Of a stretch of DNA of 64,000 bases, positions 15,802 through 26,809 are shown in pieces. This stretch comes from Mortierella sp. BCC40632 (taxonomy: Eukaryota; Mortierellomycota; Mortierellomycetes; Mortierellales; Mortierellaceae): NCBI GenBank assembly GCA_011634665.1, contig WAEK01000002.1, forward strand, positions 1,886,001 through 1,950,000, in the 5' to 3' direction. The notes beneath the pieces were generated by a model that had not been told where the DNA came from, did no database searches, and saw nothing but the letters and a program-made list of their open reading frames with translations. A program made the translations under genes and the position numbers. Within the stretch, counting starts at the first letter, position 1. Each line of letters begins with the position of its first letter.

Positions 15802-18800
15802 ATGGGGCACCTCATTACTGTCGCCACTTGCTCACTGAATCAATGGGCATTGGATTTCAAAGGGAATCTCTCGAGGACTCTGGAGAGTATTCGCATCGCA
15901 AAGGAGCGTGGTGCAACTCTTCGCATCGGACCCGAGCTTGAGATCACGTAATGGAACGGAAGATTCCGCCCATGGGGGTAGAGGGGCGGAGGGAGAGGTG
16001 CAGAAGGCAGCGGTCAACTCCTTTTTTTTTTTTTTTTTTTTCCCTGGTTTATGCAGATCAGAATAGCATGGCTCCATCACTCAACATCTACTCTTGCCAC
16101 TCTCTCCCGTCTTGAAATACTCTAGTGGATATGGATGTGCAGATCACTTCTTGGAAGGTAAAAAAAAAAAAAAAAAAAGAGTTGCTGCTAGTCAATACTT
16201 GATCCAAACGTGACCATGACTCTCAATTACTTTCCATTAACACACCCTATCGCATGGACCCGTCTAGGTGACACGTACCTTCATTCTTGGGAGGTCCTTG
16301 GAGAGATCTTGACCTCGAAAGAGGCCGAAGATATGTTGTTGGATATTGGAATGTAAGGCTCTTGAATATAGGTTAGAACAAAGGCGTGGATCAACCCCCT
16401 AGATAAAACAGAACAGTAGTATGGTAACTCACAACCCACCTGGTATCCTAGGCCTGTCATGCACAAGAACATCAAGTACAATTGCAGGATCATCATCCTC
16501 AACCGCAAGATTCTCTTGATCCGACCAAAGCTCTTTATGGCCAATGACGGCAACTACCGTGAACTGAGATGGTTTACACCTTGGTCAAAGCCTCGTGTGA
16601 TTGAAGATCATTATCTGCCTAGAATGATCCAAAAGATTACGGGACAGGTATGAAGAGCAAGTGTATGGTCTCAAGTCGACCAATGTTTCTTTTGATAATT
16701 CCTGACCTCTTTACATGTTGACTCTTTCAGGTCACAGTGCCTTTTGGCGACGGAGTCATTTCAACCCATGACACTTGCATTGGCGTGGAAATGTGCGAGG
16801 AGCTTTTCACCCCACGGAGGTAATTCAAAAAAAAAAAAAAAGAGAGAGAGAGAGAGAATAGACAAGCTATCAGTGTGATTCTAAACCCGATGATTGCCTC
16901 GTCTGCGATCTTTATTTTTTTTTTTTTTTAGTCCGCATATTGGCTTGTCCCTCGATGGTATCGAGATTATTACAAACAGCAGTGGAAGCCATCACGAACT
17001 CCGCAAACTTCATACGCGTATCGACTTGATTAAGGAAGCGACCCTGAAGGTACACCCTCCTTTGAACCATCGTGTGTTTCTGGTCGCCATTCGATTCTAA
17101 AGGACTGGGGATTGTCAAAGTACATGAAAGGAAAAGAAGAGAGAGAGAGAGAGAAAGAGAAAGAGAGAGTCAGCACTCATTGTCCCAACCATACAACTAT
17201 TCTTCTAGAGCGGAGGCATCTATTTGTATGCAAACCAAAAAGGATGTGATGGTGATCGACTCTATTACGACGGTTGCGCGCTGATTCTCGTCAATGGAGA
17301 GGTTGTCGCCCAGGGCTCTCAGTTCTCGATCGGAGATGTTGAAGTGGTGACAGCGACAATCGATCTGGAAGATGTACGCACATTCCGATCCAGCTGTAGT
17401 CGCGGCATCCAGGCCTCTGTCACTCCGAGCTATACTCGATTCCAGGCGGATATTGCTCTTTCGGATGGTCGACTGGAAGACAATCCTGCTATTCGGCCAA
17501 CATCCACAAAACCCGTTTTCTATCATACTCCAGAAGAAGAAATCAGGTTGGTGCATATTGAATGAGTCCTCGCTACCACTTTTTTCTTTCTTTCAATCGG
17601 ACGAGCTACTCAAGCTACAGCTTACCTCATTTGTATTAGTTTGGGACCAGCATGCTGGCTCTGGGATTACCTCCGCCGATCAAAGACAAGCGGATTCTTT
17701 TTGCCACTGAGTGGAGGCATCGACAGTTGTGCGACAGCGACCATTGTTGCTTCAATGTGTCGACTGGTTGTCAAGTCTTGTTTGAGTGGAAATGCACAGA
17801 CGATTGCGGATGCTCGCCAGGTGACAGGAGAGAGTGTCGAATCGGGCTATATCCCTACTGACCCTCAAGAGTTTGCCAGGTAAGATTATTCTCTTTTTTC
17901 TTTTCCTTCTTTTCTTCTCTGTGTTCCATAGTTGGGAATCGAGCACCAGAGGATATTAAGCGCTTGTACCGATGTTGGATCATAGCCGCATCTTCCACAC
18001 GTGCTATATGGGTACCCAGAATTCTTCAAACGACACGAGATCGAGAGCCAAGGAGCTTGCTCAGGAGATTGGAAGGTACAGATGATTGATTTGAGGCCGC
18101 CAGTTCGATGCCCAATACTACTGCTTAGCTTGATGGTGTGTGTTTCTATCTGGCTTTGAAACTAAAGAGGCCAATCTATTTCTTTTCATCTCTACGACTT
18201 GGACATCCAGCTATCATATTGATCTGAACATGGATACGGTCGTCTCTGCGCTTCAGGTTCTCTTTGCATTGGTGACTGGCAAGTCGCCAGCCTTCCGAGC
18301 ACATGGCGGATCGAACGTTGAGAACCTGGCGTTGCAGAACATCCAAGCTCGTCTCCGGATGGTGGTTGCCTATCTGCTCGCACAGTTGTTGCCCTGGGTT
18401 CGTGGTCGCCCTGGATCGCTCCTTGTCCTAGGAAGCGCCAATGTTGATGAATGGTAAGCATTTGACTGAGATAAATGAAGATGGAATAGGGGGGTAGTCA
18501 TTGACAATGAGTTGAAATGACCTTTGATACTGACATTCTTGTTCTCCTTTTTTCGTTTTTTTACGGGGAAAATAGTCTTCGTGGCTACTTTACCAAATAC
18601 GATTGCTCCAGTGCCGACATTAATCCAATTGGAGGCATCAGTAAGGCTGATTTGCGGCGCTTTATTGCTTTTGCACAGCTCGATTTTGGAATGCCAATTC
18701 TTGCCAGGTGAGTGCTCCTTTTCCCTTTTCCTTCATTCCTTCTTTTTCTCTTTCTTTCTTCTCCCCTATACTCTTGGCACTGTGCCAGACATAGAAGGTA

Positions 18801-19165
18801 CTTTATTTTCTCCTACTTACTCATATGCTTTGGCGATTTTTTTTTTTTTTTGCTTATTGAATGACATAGTTTCTTGGATGCAACACCGACAGCAGAACTG
18901 GAGCCTATCACGGAAAACTATGTTCAAGCAGATGAGGTGGACATGGGCATGACCTATGATGAGCTAACCGAGTTTGGACGAATGCGCAAGGTGTATAAAT
19001 GTGGACCCTATAGCATGTTTACGAAGCTATTGCATCTCTGGAGCGATCGCCTGGATCCTGAGGAGGTATGACCTAAGGATTGACATTTGCGAAATCGAGA
19101 AAGGCTATGATTTGGATATCATGTCTGGGGATAGAAAAAGTGACTAACAGAGGCCTCCTTTCTTT

Positions 19166-19209
<44 letters not shown>

Positions 19210-19516
19210 CTCTTTCTTCTTTCAATAATAGATTGCGGTCAAGGTGAAGCGCTTCTTCTTTTACTATTCGATCAACCGACACAAGATGACGACGTTGACA
19301 CCCGCATACCATGCCGAATCGTACAGCCCTGATGACAACCGATTTGATCTGCGCCCCTTCCTCTACAATGCCTCTTGGTCATGGCAATTTGCAAAGATAG
19401 ACAAAACTGTGCAGGCGCTGAAAAAGAGCATGCCGGAGGAATCGCAAAGGCGGAACAAAAGTAGAAGGGGTTACTTTCCCCTTTTTTTTTTTTTTTTTTT
19501 TTTTGTTCTGAAATAG
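15802..19516 (+). CDS. QNS1: Glutamine-dependent NAD+ synthetase
   Basis: Final step of NAD+ synthesis: amidation of nicotinic acid adenine dinucleotide with ATP, using ammonia from glutamine. Thirteen exons: 15802-15947, 16126-16157, 16268-16352, 16452-16647, 16731-16819, 16932-17049, 17209-17546, 17640-17879, 17986-18075, 18211-18453, 18576-18707, 18870-19065 and 19232-19516; about 729 residues. The N-terminal nitrilase-like glutaminase domain begins [19 protein letters not shown] and shows its Glu (GPELE), Lys (LLIRPK) and Cys (GVEMCEE). The C-terminal synthetase has the PP-loop SGGIDS. Exon 2 is only 32 nt. The exon 7 donor is gttggt, a weak consensus. The last residues are read through a T run (about 19480-19504), so the extreme C-terminus may be wrong if the run length is. 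Confidence 0.95.
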
Positions 19517-19877
19517 AATTTTTTTTTTGGGATTAAAGATAGAAAAAAAAAAATTGAGTGCCTTTCTCCACTATATCGACACCCCTCTTTCAGCTCCTTT
19601 TTATGTAGATTGTGCTGGTAAACTGGAATTCAGGAAATGCTCTTTGACAAATATGGTATTGCGTCCTCTTCCTAGGGTCCTTCAAGGGCTGGAGGGGAAT
19701 CTTTTTTTTTTTGGTAAGAATCTGTTTCTGCTAAGATTGATAAATATTAACAGTATCCTCCCGTCACCATGCTAACTACACGTGTCCAGGGCGGCTCCCC
19801 TCCCCCAAAAAAATTTTTTTTTTTTTTTTTTTTTGTTAACAAAGACCCCACGTGGGCATGTAGAGTTTATAGAAGAC

Positions 19878-19899
19878 CAGGGCGGCTCCGGCCGCCCTG
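19878..19899. repeat. GC-rich perfect hairpin, 9-bp stem and 4-nt loop
   Basis: cagggcggc pairs exactly with gccgccctg around a tccg loop. The left arm is part of a 13-bp direct repeat whose other copy begins at 19786, about 91 bp upstream. It could be the end of a small mobile element; no matching partner terminus was found nearby. Confidence 0.6.
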
Positions 19900-20096
19900 T
19901 TGCCACTTGGTACCAAAACGGGATTACACCCGCGAATGAAAACTATCTAAACAGCCTCCAGACACTCAACAGCCATCACCCACGTACGCATGAGTGGTCG
20001 TATTGCCAGCTCCCTACGTGGCCCCGTTGCGCTCATTCGTCGTCTATGAGCCTGAGTCCATCGCTAACACTTTTTTCCAGCTCCCTAACCTCTCCA

Positions 20097-20684
20097 TTAC
20101 GTCCAACTTTTTTTTTTCCCAAGACATACGCCAACACCCGTCTCGTCTGCTTCCCCATATGCCTCTCTGAGGTCTGGCTTCAACCGAAGTGGATTGTTCA
20201 AATCCGAGAAATCACCGTGGCTACGTTGGTGTCCTCCGTCACCGTTGCGTCTCTCAGCGCGTTTGCTCACCGCGGTGATTCCTATAGAACTTTTTTCCCA
20301 TTCCACTGTGGTCTCACACCTTTGACCCCAAATCTGCTTTCTACCATACTCCTCAATGGCCTCAAAGAACCGTGTCGCCATATACTTCGCTGTCTTGGTT
20401 GACGTCCTGTGCATCTGCTTCCACTTTTGGACCACCACGTCTACAACCAATCCCTGGTATGCTTCCCTAATCGTGTGTGGCCTGGTCACCTCTTCCTCCT
20501 CCTGTTCTCTCTCGCGCTCCCCCGGACGGATGTCCTTGATGCCTTCAAAGATACCCTCCAATGAGTCCCACAAGTCTTCCTCATTCCTCTCCCTGAACCC
20601 CAAAAAAATGGAAAAATTGGAAAAATTGGAAAAAATAGAAAAAAACCCAAGTTTTTTCTTTTGTCTATTTGTCCTAGGGATCAA
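20097..20684 (-). pseudogene. Unrecognised open frame, possibly a repeat-family fragment
   Basis: 195 codons open on the minus strand. The middle part reads like real protein (IREAYQGLVVDVVVQKWKQ, then KYMATRFFEAIEEYGRKQIW), an amphipathic helical composition. The N-terminal part, in contrast, is coded by a short tandem repeat (FSNFSNFS region). No start context, no splice partners and no family I can name. It could be a fragment of a dispersed element lying between the hairpin and the tRNA. Confidence 0.25.
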
Positions 20685-20730
20685 ATTCTTGATTCGAATA
20701 ATGCATCACATAGTCGCATACAAAGTTCAT

Positions 20731-20803
20731 GGTTTCGTGTTGTAATTGGTTAGCAATCAAGACTCTGAATCTTGCAATCCGAGTTCGAGTCTCGGCGAGA
20801 CCT
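20731..20803 (+). tRNA. tRNA-Gln (anticodon CTG)
   Basis: A complete 73-nt cloverleaf. The acceptor stem ggtttcg/cgagacc pairs with one G-T. The anticodon stem caaga/tcttg encloses loop ctctgaa, putting CTG at positions 34-36, which reads CAG (Gln). The T arm is ccgag-ttcgagt-ctcgg and the D arm contains ggttagc. There is no intron. A T-rich stretch follows at about 20806-20817 as a pol III stop. It is directly followed by the period-8 repeat region. Confidence 0.93.
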
Positions 20804-20830
20804 CATATTTTACTTTTGGAGTAAAGTTTT

Positions 20831-21084
20831 TTTGACCAGTTATCCGGTTAACTAATTTTTTGGCCAGTCAAATGAGCAGTTTTTGACCATTTTTGACCAA
20901 ATGACCGAGTTAACCAAATGACCAGTTAACCGATTGACCGATTGACTAGGTTAACCGATTGACCGTTTGACCGAATGACCGAATGACTGGGTTAACCGAT
21001 TGACCGATTGTCCAGTTAACTTGATTTGACCAGAAGGTTAACTTAACCTTTTGACGGATTAACCGATACTGCCAACCAGTCAAA
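20831..21084. repeat. Degenerate tandem repeat, period about 8 (gaccgatt / aaccgatt / gaccgaat)
   Basis: About 250 bp made of variants of an 8-base unit centred on GACC or TTAACC: for example gaccgattgaccgatt at about 20934-20949, with ttaaccgatt spacers. The unit drifts at both ends (gaccagtt, gaccattt). It begins about 30 bp after the tRNA-Gln and is not seen elsewhere in the window. Function unknown; it may be a local satellite or the tail of a tRNA-linked retroelement. Confidence 0.85.
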
Positions 21085-23778
21085 GCGAAAACACTCTGAA
21101 CATCCCAGGAAAAAAAGTTAAATTTCGGGTTTGCTTAAAATTTGCAGTCCCCCACAGCATTTGACACCTCTCGCTCTCGCTCTCACTCATAAGGAGAGAA
21201 GCGATAGAGTGAGGGCGGGATCCAGTGCCAAGTTCGGGCAGTACTTGTTGAGACCACCCCTCTGTCTATCTTAATAACACCATCTTTTTTTTTTCCCTCT
21301 TCAGTTCAAGCTATGGTTATCAACTCGATGCATGCTGGAACGAACACCTTGTGGCAAACACCCGCCTCTTTTCTTCTTCTAAATGACTGAGAGATGTTGG
21401 AGTGGATCGAACCATTACCGTCAGTTGATCTTGCAAGCAAGTATGGGCGAGCGGGCAACACGGGAACCTACACGATAGAGGAGAGGAGAACATTGGATCC
21501 GGTCTCATCCATGAAAAAAGAATATATACAAAAGGTATTAGTGAACATCTGGTCACTCCAAAAGCAACCTCAATTGTGTATGATCGAGATGTATGCCACA
21601 GCCCTCTAGAACACTAGATCCGGGTTGATTTCACTTCATTTGTATGGGCTCAGAGAGAGAAGGAAGGATGCTTTGAAAATTTTTGTCCCTGTCAGGGTAC
21701 ACTTTTCCATCTTGATAAATGTCAAAAAGAAGGGATCCTTACTTTTTGATTGTGTTCAACGGCTATGATTGTAATTTTTTCTTCTTTTCTTCTTTGCTAT
21801 ACTCAGAAGCAATGGTTGCGGTGATCATCGCTCTCTTTAGAATCAATGTGAGTGTATGTTCAAAGCTTCAAAGACTAATGGAAAGATGTATGTGTGTTTA
21901 TGTGGAGGCCAAGGCAAATTTATGTCCATTTTCCATGCAGCAGGAAAGGGAACCGCCGATAGAGTACGAAGAATTGATCGATCGTGTGGACTCATCCAAG
22001 AAATTGTTGTTTGTGGGCGCATGGAAAACGCGCAGTGGTTACCCAATATCATTGCTTGAGTTTACCACCGAACTCTCTATCCGAAAAGTAGAGAAGAGTG
22101 TCAGCGCTAGACTCCTTGTAGATTTTTACCTGACTTAGACGAGATGGGGGCAATGCTATAGAACTGCATGAATAGTCACCATCCCGCTATCTCCAACATC
22201 ACCACCACTATATAGACTTTTTTTTGCCAAGCCAACCCCCAATGCCATCAAGGACATGGAGGCTGAGCTATGGCTAGGATCAATTGATTGACCTGGCAAG
22301 CCTGAGCCTCACGGTGGCGCACCAAAACTGATTCATTCTCTTCGAAATGAGTGGTTCTCAAAGAACTTCGTGATTCGAAAGGTCCTGGCGGAACATTGCA
22401 GCTACGCGAGGGAGTCAAGGCCTATCGGTGTTCCATCCCAAGCAGCTTCGCACTTATGGCTCAAGAAGGACAGAGGCGGAGCTCTGAATATAATAGCATG
22501 GGGCTTCATACGTGCTCCGTGACCGACAAAGACGAATTGAATGAGTCAAGTCTGCTGCTGTGGATCCGTGGTTTATCTGGCAATGCACTGTGCCTATGAC
22601 ATTAAAGAGTTATTGGACGCTCAGCTTCGCTGGAGTAGGGTCGGGTCACAACCTATGGCAGAATGCCGAAGGCCGATGTCAGGATGAAATTGAAGGAATT
22701 CACATGCAGGGAGGCTCGGACAGGGAAGGACGTGATTGGGATAGTTGGGGATTTGGATCGGCTGCTGCTGGTGATGCGACAACCTGTCTTGGAACCAGTC
22801 AGCGAGCAGCTCAGGATACTTGCAGGAATGATGCAGGGCAACATTACAGAAATCAAGAAAGCTAATGTTATTCAAGAAGTGATAGAAATGTTCAAAGGAA
22901 TGATTACGATTAAAGAGAAGCAGAAGCAGATAGCAGCTTGCTTTCCACCACATTCTCTCGCCCGTTCGCTCTTGCTCTGGCTATCTCGTTCTCTCAATAA
23001 AAGTTGGAAGCTTGCCGACTTTTACTATCCAAAGATACGGCCCACAAGATAAAAACTAGCGCATTACCCATGGCTGTGCTTGAGGAGCCGTCGCCTGGGG
23101 CTCCGCGGAATCATGACTAACGGTCTTTTTTTTTTGAACAAAAATGGGTTATGAGGTGGGCAGGGGTTGAACCCCCCCCCTCTATTCTTGCTTGCTTGGG
23201 TCGCCTGATAGATCGTCTACGATGCTCCCGTCTATGCTACCTTCGCCACTGTCCCTTTACGAAACAGCTTGGAAAAGAATGCTATCTTTTTACTCTTCAA
23301 TCTTTTGCCTTGGATGCGGCGTCTCCTTTCGAACATCTCTCTAGGACGTTTCATTGCCTTACTGCTTCGAGTTTTCCACTCCCCGGTGTTTCATCTATCA
23401 ATACCTTTGGCACAGATCTATCTATGCAGATCTTACCAACGTAACACTACTCCTAGAATGCCCATTCCATGGACATCGAAATGTGTCGTTTTTCTCTTTC
23501 TCCCCCTCCCCCACACATACACCATTACCACCGCCACGACCACGCCCAACCCTTCCACAAAGTCGACCCCGCGGCTTGGCTGTTTAGTCCTGCCTCTACC
23601 CTCACACCCTACGCCCCTCTACTATATGTTTGAGAGTGGACCATTCTCCAAGTTCTTAACAACAATAGCAAATAATAATAATAAATGCTTTACGCGAATC
23701 TTCATCGATTGATGGAAAAAAGAAGAGGGTGTCACGACCCAGTCGTGGGGCCACCTCTGCTACTTCGCCTTCATTCCT
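21085..23778. other. Intergenic; no complete gene recognised
   Basis: 2.7 kb between the tandem repeat and the secreted-protein genes. It contains an imperfect inverted repeat around 21165-21225 (tctcgctctcgctctc facing gagagaagcgatagag) and one helical open frame at 22663-23052, listed separately. The stretch gggttgaaccccc near 23164-23180 resembles a tRNA T-arm but lacks the rest of a tRNA. Confidence 0.5.
22663..23052 (+). pseudogene. Unrecognised helical open frame, probable fragment
   Basis: 129 codons. The first 90 or so residues look like genuine protein with a heptad-like hydrophobic pattern (DVRMKLKEF, VGDLDRLLLVMRQPVL, VSEQLRILAGMM, KKANVIQEVIEMFKGM). The frame is closed by a TAG just upstream of the ATG, and no upstream exon was found that completes a domain. 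It may be a stray N-terminal exon or a decayed copy of a multicopy gene. I do not recognise the family. Confidence 0.3.
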
Positions 23779-24789
23779 TTATTTCAGTGCAGCATAGACC
23801 GTCTTGTAGATGGCAGCACGGTCAGGGATGGTTTCAAGTCCTCCGTTGATGCAACCCTTCTCCCATGCGATAAAGCTCTCCTGAGAGGCTCCAAGACCAG
23901 ATGCAACCTGGGCACAACCGGGTCCCTTGACCGTCCACCAAGCACCGGGCTCAAAATCGGCCTTGCGTTGGATAAGGACATCGACAATCTTTTCATCATC
24001 AACCGACTTTGGGAAGCCGGGCCAGAACTTTTGGACAGACTTGTTGGAATTGACAAAGAGTCGAAGAGAGACTGCGGGCATGATAGAGCGAGCTATTAAT
24101 GCAAGAGTGCGGGAGGGAGGGAAAATTGATGCAAGGCACCACCACACACACACACCGAGCAAGGAGAAAGAGAGAGAGGGCTGAGTCTCGATGTTTCAAC
24201 AGAAACTTTCTAGTGGCGAGCATTAAATTGCAATAGGCGGGACAGGAAAAAAAAAAAAAAAGGAGGAAGACGGAAGCAAGATGCACACTTACTGCCCTGG
24301 CTGCGACGGACCAAGTTACGGTTATATTGGAGGTATGCACCCTCATAAGCCATGTTGGCTATGTAAGCAGCGCGCTGACCCCTCGTCTTGAGACCGTACC
24401 TATTGATTTGATCATTGCGATTACCAGGTTATTAGTTACTATTTTTTTTTTAGTGTAGTAGAGCCAAGAAAGGTTTTGGGCCGAAAAAAAAAAAAAGCCC
24501 CCCGAAACGAATATTACTTTTTGATAGCAGCGTTAATGAATGGAAGGGCATCCTTGCAGGTAATGACCTCGCCAACTGTCTTCTTGGGGCATCGACCAGC
24601 GAATGCCTTTGTCAATTGGCCCAGCGAGACCGAACCTGACTTGGGAGCTGGCTTGGGCTTGGGCTTGGGAGTCGGCTTGGGGGTTGGCTTGGGCTTGGTA
24701 GCAGGGGCACCAGCAACTGGCTGAAGCAGACAGCAGAGTGAGATGGCAATGGCGATGAAAACCACCACCCAGGAAGTTAGATTACGCAT
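23779..24789 (-). CDS. Secreted protein with Pro/Lys linker and lysozyme-like domain (tentative)
   Basis: Three exons: 24789-24518, 24399-24293 and 24092-23779, all in frame; 230 residues. A signal peptide with hydrophobic core VVVFIAIAISLCCLL ends near VAGA. It is followed by a PKPT/KPKP-type linker (about residues 30-48) and then a globular domain. That domain contains RAAYIANMAYEGAYLQYNRN, a helix with a candidate acidic residue placed as in lysozyme/GH19-like hydrolases. It also has SQGTRSIMP across a junction and two late cysteines (PGCAQ, KGCINGG). Secretion is well supported. The enzymatic class is only an impression; a cell-wall-directed hydrolase would fit the linker architecture, which resembles that of the chitinase at 40.8 kb. 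The minus-strand leader above 24789 is pyrimidine-rich. Confidence 0.72.
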
Positions 24790-25725
24790 TCTGTGGTGTC
24801 ACAATGTCCTTGAGTATAGATGAGGAAAGATGTGAAAGTAGTCAAGGCTAAAAGAGAAGAGTGAGAGGGGAGAGAGGAATGAATGGATGGGGGATGAGAC
24901 AATGGAAGGAAGAGAAAAAAAAGAAAGTGAAAGAGAGGAAAGAAAGAGACGTTTTTAAAGGAAGAGTAAGGCAGAGAGAAAGTTTGTCAGGGTCAACTCA
25001 AAAGCAAAGGAGAGAGGAAAGATAATTTCCGTTGTAGAGCCCTCCCACAATATCGTAAGATTATCATGCATAAGGGTTGCCATGAGCATCCCAGATGCGA
25101 AGGTTTTCCCATTTGGAGCACAACCTACCCTGACGGTTTCCATTTTCAGTGTGGGAAGTGCAGCCTAGAGAACGTGTACAAATGAGCAGTCGCTAGACGT
25201 AATGTAGACTGCTGTTATTAAAGTCTTGATCAAATTTGAAGAGCGCGTCAAAACATTCTGGGCCATGGTCCAAAGAGAGCAATGAACGGAGGCATCCAAG
25301 AGGGGTATGTCTTAAGAAAGAAGAGCGGGGCGCCGCTGTTGGCCGAGACAGGGGTTGGCAGCAAGAGGCTAGCGAACTAATACTAGGAAAGGGGTATGCT
25401 TCTTTGGTGACATCCATACAGCTCCAGACTCGGTCCGTTTCTTACAACGTGGTTCCCAGCATGTAAAAATTGGTTTGACATTCTTTATCGTTAGTGGGGC
25501 AAAGAAAGAGAGCTTAGAATACTGATGGGAAGTACGGCTGACAACGTAATGTAAAGAAGCTAGAATTGCTCAAGAGGCTGGAAGGGTGGCTACTAGGCTC
25601 TCTTTTTTTAATAGGCAAAAAAAAAAAAAAAAAAAAAAAAAAGACCCAGCAGTATCGATCTGGTTAGGGGTCAATTGGCCTATGGATGAAGGCGATGTGC
25701 TATCTAGACTGTATTGGGGCTATTT
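24790..25725. other. Intergenic; leader of the secreted-protein gene and nothing else seen
   Basis: GA-rich on the + strand at 24840-24960 (CT on the sense strand of the gene to the left). The rest has only short frames and an A run at 25618-25642. Confidence 0.5.
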
Positions 25726-26010
25726 CTATCTACTGAACAAATCGTCTACATCCATGTTTGGTGGATTAAGGAACGGATCAACAAAAGTGCGGCCTTGATT
25801 CCGGTCTTGCTTCTCTTGCTCCTGTCTTTGACGTTCTTTTTCTTTTTGATAGTCATAGGCAGAATCCAGAACCTCTTTCCCGACCTTGGGAGTATGCTTT
25901 AAAAGGTCATCGATGAGGCTTCGAAGGTTGAGCGGAACTGCAACTACAGGCGCTTGGATAATGACTAGGACAATGGCGGTGGTGGCCAAAAATACCGATG
26001 TGATTTTCAT
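25726..26010 (-). CDS. Small secreted protein
   Basis: 94 residues, single exon. It begins with a textbook signal peptide (MKITSVFLATTAIVLVII then a VVAVP cleavage region) and continues as a short, highly charged helical protein with a KEKERQRQEQEKQDRN stretch. There are no cysteines after the signal peptide, so it is not a typical disulfide-stabilised effector. An upstream in-frame ATG at 26040 would add ten residues and weaken the signal peptide, so I chose 26010. A TATA-like element lies at 26080-26086, at a sensible distance. No family recognised; function unknown. Confidence 0.55.
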   Translation of the reverse strand: MKITSVFLATTAIVLVIIQAPVVAVPLNLRSLIDDLLKHTPKVGKEVLDSAYDYQKEKERQRQEQEKQDRNQGRTFVDPFLNPPNMDVDDLFSR

Positions 26011-26079
26011 TTTAACTAGTGTCTGCAAAATGAAGGCCAAAGGAGTCTAAGTGACGGATGTACGTCCGACGCACTCCAG

Positions 26080-26086
26080 TTATATA
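26080..26086 (-). promoter_or_regulatory. TATA-like element of the small secreted protein gene
   Basis: tatataa on the minus strand, about 70 nt upstream of the chosen start at 26010 and 40 nt upstream of the alternative start at 26040. Confidence 0.45.
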
Positions 26087-26775
26087 CGGGCCTCTTGGTG
26101 CATTGTCACATTTTGCCACTTTGTAATCAAGAGACTCGACCCCTTCCTAGAAGGAGTTTTCCAGCTAGTAGCTATTGCTAGGATGATCACAAGAACTGAA
26201 TATGTAGAAAACAATGACGAGTCAGAGAATGTGCTCCAAGCCCCATCCCAGAGTAAAATTTATACATGTACCCTGTTTTCTACATAAAAGTGAGGATGCT
26301 CGTTCTGATAAAAAGACCTGACGAGGACCTTTGAGTTTTGACCCCTGAGAGTTGAAAAAGGACGACAAAAGTGCAAATCACGGGCACGCGTCTGGCAGTG
26401 AGTCATGCTGCGAAGTGTGGCTGTGGCGAACAAACAGATTGGCTTAGACCTTCTCCCCTCTTCTACCACTCACTGCGGTGGGCAAGGTGTAATGAGGAAT
26501 GGAATCATACCATAGTGGGACTGGTCCTGAGTCGTGGTTGATACTCTCTATCTTCCAATCACCCTTTAAAATGTCAGTCGCCATTGAGCGTTTCTGTGCT
26601 ATCAAACATAGTATTCATAGACGGATCATTGCTTTCTCTGAACGATTTTCTACTGAGAGAGTTGTGTCAACAGGGATTTATTTTCACCCGCAACAAGTGA
26701 GCTAGTATCATAACCGCCTTTTCATGCTTTCCCACGGATCGATAGCCGAACTTGTCTAAAGGCAGTAGCCAGAAA

Positions 26776-26809
<34 letters not shown>

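Larger units (their letters stand above)
19517..20730. other. Repeat-rich intergenic segment
   Basis: Downstream of the NAD synthetase. It contains a 13-bp direct repeat ccagggcggctcc at 19786-19798 and 19877-19889, a perfect hairpin at 19878-19899, T runs, and a minus-strand open frame at 20684-20097 described separately. Nothing else is recognised. Confidence 0.5.

Noticed and set aside
23151..23190. tRNA-like T arm gggttgaacccc
   Set aside because: No acceptor, D or anticodon arm in the expected positions on either strand.
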